Assembly (NCBI GenBank): GCA_011033025.1
Contig: WFMF01000056.1
Coordinates: 310,001-374,000 of the forward strand
Length of the DNA: 64,000 bases
Direction of reading: 5' to 3'
Source: Beroe forskalii
Lineage: Eukaryota > Ctenophora > Nuda > Beroida > Beroidae
The translations under genes were made by a program, and so were the position numbers. The notes below the pieces were generated by a model that was given only the letters and a program-made list of their open reading frames with translations, made no database searches and was not told the origin of the DNA. Below, one piece after another: positions 56,965 to 64,000 of this stretch. The first letter of the stretch is position 1. Each line of letters opens with the position of its first letter.

Positions 56965-58139
56965 TTTTCTGGCAGTCAGGTGGACGCACTGGACTTTGGA
57001 CAAGATCCTTCAAGCTGGCCATGCTATTCGGCCTTATCAACCTCACTAAACTTTAGAATCAGTTAATGTTATGAAAAATTAATTCGTCTAAAGTGTTTGT
57101 ATATATACCATATAACTTACTAACTTAGTGTGATTAATAAATATATGTGTGTCTTTTAAAACCTTCGGTGTATTAAACTTTGTTGTATTTCATTTTCTGT
57201 GTGTTTTATTATGGGTAAACTTTAACTTAGCCGTGTAAGTGTGTATTTTTAACATGTAGTGTACAGTATAAGTTTGATGATTATGTAATTTAGCATTTTT
57301 GATATGTCATGGGAAACCCCTTTTTAGTTGTCAAGCGACAAAACTCTAATTATTATTATTATTATTATTACTAGGTATGCTTTTGACTTGACAATTCTTT
57401 GACAGGACAATTCCTTGTAATTTTGTTAGTATACTTGTTTTCTGACCTTTTCTTTAACCTTTTTAGTTGCTTTTAGCCATGCACTTAGCTTAAGTTTTGC
57501 TAATTTTTGCAACCTTGCATTATTCTCTTTTTCTATTCATTTTTCATAAATTTCCTTATTGAATCGAGTGTGAAAGTTTTTTTTTAACCATGTATTGTAA
57601 ATAGTCTGTCCTAACGGGAGTGTTAGTGCTCCCATGGACATATTTTATGTTTAATCCTGTTTAATCCACCCCAAAAGCTGAGGTAGGTATTGGACTGAAG
57701 ATGCCTGCACATCAATCATCTAGGTGTGACTCATTTGGATTTGGCTGTTCTTACATAGTATTAGATAAGATATTGTGTCAAATATACTTTAACAAAACGT
57801 TATCAAGCTGAATACATGAACAATGAAGCTTTTGAGGGTGTTGTCGGGCTTTTATGTTATCTAGCCTTGCTATTCTCTAGCCTTGCTATTATCTAGCCTT
57901 GCTATTAATATGATGAATTATCCTTAAGTCACTTGTTTGCAGTTTGGATGTTCATGAGTTGCTCATCTTTTACTTACAACAAGTGCAAAGTGAAATAAAA
58001 CATAATTTTCCTTAAAAGCTTAAAGAAACGAACAAAAACATTCAAATAAATACTTCAAAATCCACTTTGCAACGCAGACAGGGATATTATACGTGTTTAG
58101 CAAGTTAGGACTAGTCTGTCGCTCGACGTCCAAATGTGG

Positions 58140-59610
58140 CATGGAACGAAATAGGGTGCGCCCTTTTTTTCTAACCTATATCGGAACTACCCTTCACGTG
58201 TAGATCTCATTGAGCTGAGTTCAATGGTACCAAAAATTTTGAAATTGGACATCGGGAAGTTCCATCGCATTGGCATTTTCTATTTGGTCACGTGGTTGCC
58301 ACGAAATGCCACGCTACCATGTGACAGGGTCACGTGATTCTCGCCAGGAATAGCGCGCGCGGCTCAGCGCGGCCAGTTTACGCGTAAAAATTTCTGCAGA
58401 ATATTGATCTCCAAGAAACAGCTAAGTTCAGTACATATTTATAATTTTGCGATTCTTTCCTGCTTCATAATTTTGAGCTGAAGCTACTGCAGTAATGAAC
58501 CTCAATCATCAATGAGCAATGCCATGGCGACATGACGCGACGTTATTTCCAGTTGAACAACTACTAGCAGTAGTACTACTACTACTATCAGCCGATATGG
58601 AAGATTTATTTTTATAAGTTTTAAGCTTTTAAGAGTTTAAGGATCGTGAATAAGCCAATTGGCTATAATAATAATTATAATGGTGTTATGCTTGTCAAGC
58701 CAAGCAGAATTAGAATTGCAGCTACCACTAGCTTACAACTACTACTACTACAAGTACAAGCAAAGATCAGATTGAGAGGCGGCTTTGCAATCTAACTTAG
58801 CTGCATCCATTGTAATTGTGTTGATCGTGGACTTGGAGTTCCGCTGCTCGGAATTCCGCCGCGGATTTTATACTCTTACATAACATTAATTAATGAAAAA
58901 ACATTTGACGATGGAGTTCTGTCGTTCTGAGCTGATCCGCTCGTACTCCTACTCTCCTAGTCCGAGTACCACCAAACAGTTACATGATACATAATTACAA
59001 AAGTTTGAAAATTACAGGGGCTATCGTTTGAAAAACATGTTTTTAATCGTTGTTATCCGATTCCACTTCTAGAATTATAGAGGTCTCGGGTCAAACGCCG
59101 GTGACGGAAGAATGGGATCATGCTATCATATGCCTGCGACGAGACGAGTGGTTGCGATGTGCATGTGGTGTGAGATGAGATGTACAAATGGGAAATGAGA
59201 CTACATGAGAGGAAGTAATGTGCAGGATAGAGATGAGAGGGTACAAGATCGAATGGGGCATGGTTAAGTCAGAGAACGTGCAATTCGGTGTGAGATGAGA
59301 TGGGAGATGAGACTGAAAGGGTGCCATGTGATGTGAGATATTCGTCGTTCAGCAGATCGTGGACCTCGGCATTTGGTAAACTCTAAAGCTCTGAGATATT
59401 TGATCTGTCGCTAAAAATGCGTCTTACTCTTAAAGTTCTCACATATCATACAGTGATAGGTTATTGGATCTATAACGAGATAGCGAATTTCGGAGTTCGT
59501 CACAAGAATGGGTGGTTTCTGATTCAAATTGTGCAGCTCAAATAACGATGTAGAAGAGTATTTAACCGTCGACTGGATAGCACCTTAAGCACACCGCATT
59601 TTATTCTCAA
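58140..59610. other. Non-coding stretch upstream of the 59.6-kb ORF
   Basis: No gene is supported. GGTCACGTGG/GGTCACGTGA E-boxes lie near 58288 and 58330, GC-rich 'gcgcgcgcggctcagcgcgg' near 58352, (ACT)n-type runs near 58560-58590 and 58738-58755, and a GAGATGAGA-rich stretch at about 59165-59330. The E-boxes and position make this a candidate promoter region for the downstream ORF, but no TATA box or start is obvious. Confidence 0.4.
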
Positions 59611-59618
59611 CCACGAAC

Positions 59619-60455
59619 TTGCCAACTCTTCCAAAAGAAATCTTACCTTATTCTTACCGGACCCACATCAATATGTCTACAAAAAATCTCGTCCACGCTG
59701 CTGTCCAGACGGAAATATTACCTGCAACCAGTCCCTCTCCTGTGGCTCCTTTGCCTGTAACCTCATCCCCCATTCTAGATTGCCCAAACTGCCTCCCTCC
59801 CCAAAGTAGCGTCCACATCGACGAATACGGCTACGAGATAACAGTCACGAAGAGGAAACTGTGCACAAATCATTTACACAGACACACCTCGCTCCTCCAC
59901 GTGCCTGACCCTGCAACACCAAGTGCTGATAACTCCTTGCTGGACCTCATCGCTACTGACGAAGACCCGTTCGAGCTGCTTTCTGACGACCTTGTGGTTG
60001 CAGGTCTCCTCTCAGCCCTGTCAGACAGCGACACTGCAGCTGATACTATAGATCCTCCTGCATCACCCAGGCATCCAGTCACCTCCACCACAGCGCCTAG
60101 AACGCCTAGAACGCCTAGAACGTCCCTTCAATCCTCTCCTGCCCCTTGTTATAAGAAGAGTTCCATAAAGCACAGCTTCTCCCCCATTGTTGCACAGTAT
60201 CACCAGATAAGGGAGCGAGTGCAGGCTGGAGAATGCTTGACGAAGGCCTGCACCTCAGTTGGAACTAAACGAAGGACATTCAATTCTAAGAGATACATTG
60301 CAGAAATGATGCTGACAGACTCTGAATCCTTCAGAAACCTCGTGAGATCGGAAACGAGATTGGTAGAGCTGAACAAGATCTGCAAGAAGAAACTTGAAGA
60401 ATCTCCGTTAAAGAGGCGTCATGACAAGTCCAAGAAACAGAGGAAGATTTTTTGA
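59619..60455 (+). CDS. Intronless 278-aa ORF with possible HTH, uncharacterised
   Basis: The ORF begins at ATG 59619 (a second ATG at 59673 gives MSTKNLVHAAVQTE). The N-terminal third is Pro/Thr/Ser-rich with a C-x2-C pair (CPNCLPP), then an acidic leucine-rich stretch (LLDLIATDEDPFELLSDD), a TAPRTPRTPRTS linker, and a conserved-looking C-terminus. That end reads QYHQIRERVQAGECLTKACTSVGTKRRTFNSKRYIAEM, which has helix-turn-helix spacing, followed by a basic tail (KRRHDKSKKQRKIF) likely acting as a nuclear signal. No family name is recognised. It lies 570 bases upstream of a transposase-like gene on the same strand and may be an accessory DNA-binding protein of one element. It could equally be a host gene. 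Confidence 0.6.
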   Translation: MPTLPKEILPYSYRTHINMSTKNLVHAAVQTEILPATSPSPVAPLPVTSSPILDCPNCLPPQSSVHIDEYGYEITVTKRKLCTNHLHRHTSLLHVPDPATPSADNSLLDLIATDEDPFELLSDDLVVAGLLSALSDSDTAADTIDPPASPRHPVTSTTAPRTPRTPRTSLQSSPAPCYKKSSIKHSFSPIVAQYHQIRERVQAGECLTKACTSVGTKRRTFNSKRYIAEMMLTDSESFRNLVRSETRLVELNKICKKKLEESPLKRRHDKSKKQRKIF

Positions 60456-60559
60456 TTATTATATTATATAATAGTGTTCAGCAGATGTTGTATTATATAT
60501 TACTGCACTAATGTATTAGTTTATATTATCATTAAGATTTGAGATTACTTAGGCATACC

Positions 60560-61000
60560 TAGACCATTTTGAGTTCAAGAATCATTTTAAAGAGTTCCAG
60601 TTTTATTTTTGTGATGACTTTTCACGCTCATTTGTATTTGGAAATTAAAGCTATGATTTGGAAAGCAAATTGTGAATGCCCATATGGGCAATCACACATT
60701 GCCTTGTCTAAACTTCCAAAAGCAAATCTTATTACATTAATTTCACCCACTCATATCAGGGGGAGTAACAGTACAGTGTCATTCGTCCTTAACTCTTTTT
60801 TAATATAAACTTGTGTGAATGCTCATAGGCAATCATACTTGTCTTTGCCTGTAAGCAATTATTTAATTTGAAATTTCACCCACTCATATCAGGGGGAGTT
60901 GCAGACAGTCAACAGTGGCATTCATCCTTTAATAATTTAATGTATGAATGCCCATAGGCAATTATACTTTTAGTATTTAAGGCTTTGGAATTCAAAGCTG
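60560..61000 (+). repeat. Three-copy repeat, about 130-142 bp period
   Basis: A block with 'gaatgcccatatgggcaat' or 'gaatgcccataggcaatta' occurs at about 60675, 60818 and 60947. After the first two copies comes 'tttcacccactcatatcagg' plus 'gggag'. The TGCCCATATGGGCA core is a perfect palindrome in the first copy. The block lies between the HTH ORF and the transposase-like gene and could be a regulatory or terminal region of the element. Confidence 0.65.
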
Positions 61001-61024
61001 CTTTTCGTTTGAATAATATCATAT

Positions 61025-63907
61025 ATGAATATGCTTCAAAATGGAGTTTGTACTCTTCTTGGTACACCAGCAGAGTTTTTATTTTTAACCCTGCCCACTC
61101 GAAGAGATATTCTGAAGCATTTCAAGTTTATGCGTTTGAACGACCCTAAGATTTCTAACAGTGTCATTTATGATGCTATTACTAGTAAATTTGTTGCTTG
61201 TGTGTTGATAAGGGGATTTGAACCTGCAACGAGTAGCGTGAAAAGGTAATTATCTATTTGCTTTCGTTGATAGTTGTGCAATGTGCATTGTACATGCGTG
61301 CTTATATGTGCATGCATTGATATAGTTCAAGTTGTACACTTTATATGCGTTGATAATTGTGCAATTTGAATTGTGCATGCGTTGATACTTGTGCTATGTG
61401 CATGCATTGCAGATACTTGTGCTATGTGCATGCGTTGATGGATAGAGATTCATGAGATATATTGTTACTGTAGTTCAAATAGATTGGATTTATACAGCCG
61501 CTTGAATATTTGGCTTTGGTCCTTTAAACTTCAATGGAATATAAGTACCTAAAATGAGTCTCAAAAATGCGACCTCACGTTTTAAACGTTTCCTTCATTA
61601 ATCATTCCTGCTATATGAAATTTCAGGCATGATTTCTTAAAATTTTCACTCGTTTAAATTTAGACCTTAATATTGATGTTTATTGTTTAAGAACAGTACA
61701 GTACCATGCACGCGTATGGGGTATGCATGAGTTTATTTTTCGGGGAACAGACTTTTAAATTTCATCATCTCACGACACTTGATCTCGTAATATTTCAACT
61801 CCGAGCAATAGTTAGGTAGTTCTGGGTTAAAGTCTAGGTTCATAGGGTCTGGGTTAGGGTTAGGATTAAGGAGGTTAGGGTGATCAGGAGAGGAATATGA
61901 AGTGTCGTGAGATGAAATGTCGCGAGATGAAATATTTATATTATTAAACTATTATTAACCATATATTGATATAGGAGCGTGAAAAAACTACACGACTCTT
62001 ACGTTAAGGCGGCCAAACTGAGAAGCCAGAAAAGCCGGGATGGTTTCGAGTCAAGCCTATTCACTCTCTTCATGTTGGATCAATTCAACTTTGCCCGTAC
62101 AAAGCTCAAGAAGTATGTTTGGGAATCCAAAATCAATGAATTATTTATGCTCATTGATAATTAATCTGCATGCCTATCAATTTCAGCTTGTGAGTATGTA
62201 AAAATTATTAATCATAATATCTGCAGCTGTATATTTTTGTCTACAACGACAAACTCGCACGGTCAAATCACTGTCAAAGGGACATGTGGCCGTTAGCTCA
62301 TGCGGCTGCCATCATTGGCCGTCCGTAGGACGGGAACCGACTAGTATATTTAAACCATCTAAAAAGGTGACATCTGAACAAATTCCTGCAGGAAAGATAA
62401 GGCCAAAGTGGTTGAGAACAATGATTTCGATGAAGACGAAACCCAGTTTTGTTTCTCTGACGAATCTGATTCTGAAGAGGTATTAATGCTGATCAGTAAG
62501 AAATTTCTCAAAATTGATTTGTAGGATCGATGACACCAGATCTTAAACAACGGAATAATGAATTTATTAAATATTTTTCGCACTAGAATATTATTTATGG
62601 ATCATATCACTCATCGAGTTCATTGAGTTCAAAATTATCTATATTTACATTAGAATTTTCACTGCACACGACGATGATAATTTCACATGATTTTTTAAAG
62701 CCTCTCATTAATAGTAATTGATATTACACTTTCTCGTATCATATTAGAACTTTTTGAACCTGACCTAGAAACCTATTCACCAAAATAATGAATAAATAAC
62801 TTATGTTTGAAAGACCGTGTTGTTGCAGGAATCTGCTGACCAAGTCAGTGACCCCGACTACTGTGTGTCTGACGAGGAAGCAGATCTCGATGACGAGGTT
62901 AAGCTGACCTACAACATTTCACCTCTCTCGAAGACCGTGGCAGCTGCTGCAAGATTGGGTATCGGAAACGAAGCTTTGGCAAAGGTTTTAACGTGTCACA
63001 ACATGGACATGGGATCGGACGAGATAGTAACTGAGAAGAAGATTCGCTCTCAGAAGCTGAAAGTCTACCAGGAAGCCGTTGAAAGTCGGAAGGGCGCTGA
63101 AGCCCATGGTGAGTATTAACATTAATTGGTATTATGCTTGTTGTTCGTGTCTTATTCCTGGCCTTTTTGACGCCAATTGTTTGGCTATAATTATAGCCAA
63201 GCAATTGGCGTCGTGAACGGAAATTTCACCAACGACAATTTGCCTCACGACACCTTATTTTACATCTACTAAGGTCAGGGTTAGGGTATTTTGAGTCAAC
63301 TTCAAGGCGTTGGGCAAGTACGGCCGTGAGGTGGATTGTCGTATGTGAAATCTTGGACTCCCTCAACGTAATTGTTCAGATCAAAATACTTCCAGGAATC
63401 TACTTCGATGGGAAAAAGGATAGTAAAACACTGATAAGAAGCAAGGCTGGAGGGAACACACATGACAGAGTAGATCACTACTCTGTTGTCCTCCACTATC
63501 CTGACTCCAGACAAGTTACACAGGAGGGTGACTACATGGGGTTTTTTAATCCAGATGACGGAAAAGGCAAGTTTTGGGATAACATAATTTCTTTCTTCAT
63601 TGCAATGTTCGACTTAAGTCGAACATAATTCTCACAATTCTCATATGCTGATCATATTTCGGCACTTCCATAATCCGTGCTTATTAATACCGCAGTATTA
63701 TAAAAATAAGTATTTGTTATTTTGATATAGATAAGATAATTATAAGAGTATACCTCTATTTATGAAATATAATATATTTACCTACTTCATGTCCCAGGAG
63801 TCAGTCTCGCTGCTGGTATGGCGACATTTGTGGAGTTCATGAATCTGAACACTGAACCCCTGAGAGTCATTGGAGCAGATGGAACCAGCGTGAACACAGG
63901 ATGGCAA
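61025..63907 (+). CDS. Transposase-like gene of an uncharacterised invertebrate family, 6 exons, cut by window end
   Basis: Exons 61025-61245, 61975-62112, 62392-62479, 62829-63108, ~63285-63566 and 63798-63907 join in one frame (end phases 2, 2, 0, 1, 1). The product begins LPTRRDILKHFKF-L. A basic helical segment (SVKKLHDSYVKAAKLRSQKSR), an acidic stretch (NNDFDEDETQFCFSDESDSEE), a helical region (AAAARLGIGNEALAKVL ... EKKIRSQKLKVYQEA), PGIYFDGKKDSKTL and PLRVIGADGTSVNTG follow. The FDGxKD and IGxDGTxVNTG motifs with this order match a family I have seen as 'uncharacterised protein' in cnidarians and arthropods. It looks like a DDE-type transposase or derivative, with Asp at FDG and GADG as candidate catalytic residues. 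The fifth intron has a GC donor (AG|GCAAGT at 63567). The rest of the protein lies beyond 64000. Confidence 0.65.
61759..61932. mobile_element. Small inverted-repeat (MITE-like) element in intron 1
   Basis: ATTTCATCATCTCACGACACTT at 61759-61780 is mirrored by AAGTGTCGTGAGATGAAAT at 61900-61918, with a second partial GAGATGAAAT to 61932. The core includes GGTTAGGGTTAGG-like sequence. It encodes nothing. A related 'cctcacgacacctta' lies at about 63241, so the family may be dispersed. Confidence 0.55.
62240..62344 (+). mobile_element. Possible Helitron 3' end in intron 2
   Basis: A perfect hairpin CCGTCC-GTA-GGACGG (62319-62333), a 7-base spacer GAACCGA and CTAG (62341-62344) followed by T have the layout of a Helitron 3' terminus. 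The 5' end was not identified, so the start given is arbitrary. Confidence 0.3.
63169..63212. repeat. 44-bp near-perfect palindrome in intron 4
   Basis: Two 22-base arms (GACGCCAATTG ... TATAA and complement) meet with no spacer and one mismatch. Such zero-loop palindromes are typical of short foldback elements. It is followed by 'acgacaatttgcctcacgac'. No function is evident. Confidence 0.7.
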
Positions 63908-64000
63908 GTGAGTAAAATTAATAAATCAGGATATGCTCTTATGAAATTAAAATTAGCACACCATAAGTCGTAAAATTTTAAACAAAATTTGTTATATCCA

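Larger units (their letters stand above)
51966..58131 (+). repeat. Tandem duplication of a ~3-kb LINE-containing segment
   Basis: Unit 1 (about 51966-54981) and unit 2 (about 55118-58131) align along their full length. Each has a 'ggcactcaatg' start, a GTCGAACTTC hairpin region, a truncated LINE ORF, about 1.2 kb of 3' sequence and the end 'cgctcgacgtcc'. Identity looks roughly 95 percent, with small indels. Unit 2 alone carries about 45 extra bases near 57328-57372 containing (ATT)n. The spacer at about 54985-55117 is distorted by homopolymer runs. Confidence 0.85.

Noticed and set aside
61850-61885. Telomere-like GGTTAGGGTTAGG
   Set aside because: Only two or three degenerate copies lie inside a MITE-like intronic element. 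There is no extended TTAGGG array.
62285-62345. tRNA-like sequence (GGCCGTTAGCTCA...)
   Set aside because: It lacks a cloverleaf and a proper B box. The strong hairpin plus CTAG fits a Helitron 3' end better.
51772-64000. Further upstream CFAP47 exons on the minus strand
   Set aside because: I searched for ASH-like minus-strand exons with splice sites beyond the MULE. Only transposon sequence and plus-strand genes are seen.

Overview
The window is eukaryotic, from an invertebrate-type animal nuclear genome. It is AT-rich, its genes have many short exons, and it carries several classes of transposon. It includes an almost complete gene for a ciliary/flagellar protein and an extracellular PAN/apple-type exon, so the host is a ciliated or flagellated metazoan. 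A cnidarian-like or other non-vertebrate source is my guess; the sequence alone does not fix it. There is one assembly gap (4950-5049). At least two stretches (5050-6230 and about 55000-55130) have distorted homopolymer runs, so single-base frameshifts should be read with caution.

Layout. 1-25 kb: no convincing intact host gene. It holds repeats (a 1.1-kb tandem repeat family at 14-19 kb, a CAGCTGATCA minisatellite at 11.2-11.7 kb, a palindrome cluster at 24.0-24.7 kb), a decayed Ty3/gypsy-type integrase fragment, and several weak exon-like ORFs. 25.6-51.0 kb, minus strand: the main gene, a CFAP47 orthologue. About 53 exons are visible, nearly 3,000 residues, running from close to the N-terminus through Ig-like ASH/MSP-type repeats and a calponin-homology domain to the natural C-terminus. 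Its 39.7-44.6 kb intron holds a plus-strand phase 1-1 PAN/apple exon and a head-to-tail array of short Helitron-like elements. 51.0-58.1 kb: a Mutator-like (MULE) transposase fragment abuts the most upstream CFAP47 exon, followed by a ~3-kb tandem duplication of a 5'-truncated LINE. 59.6-64 kb, plus strand: an intronless 278-residue ORF with a possible helix-turn-helix, then a six-exon gene, cut by the window end, of an uncharacterised transposase-like family.

Most unusual signal. Several tandem repeats in CFAP47 sit exactly on exon-intron junctions and multiply the splice site with the exon edge: 39 bp x6, 31 bp x3, 44-45 bp x3 and 61 bp x9 at donors, plus a looser set at one acceptor. The 39-bp case keeps phase and reading frame, so each of six donors would give an in-frame protein differing by 13 residues. 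The same gene also shows at least three frameshifts and a transposon at its 5' edge. Whether it is a working gene with variable splice sites, a decaying copy or a poor consensus is the main open question.
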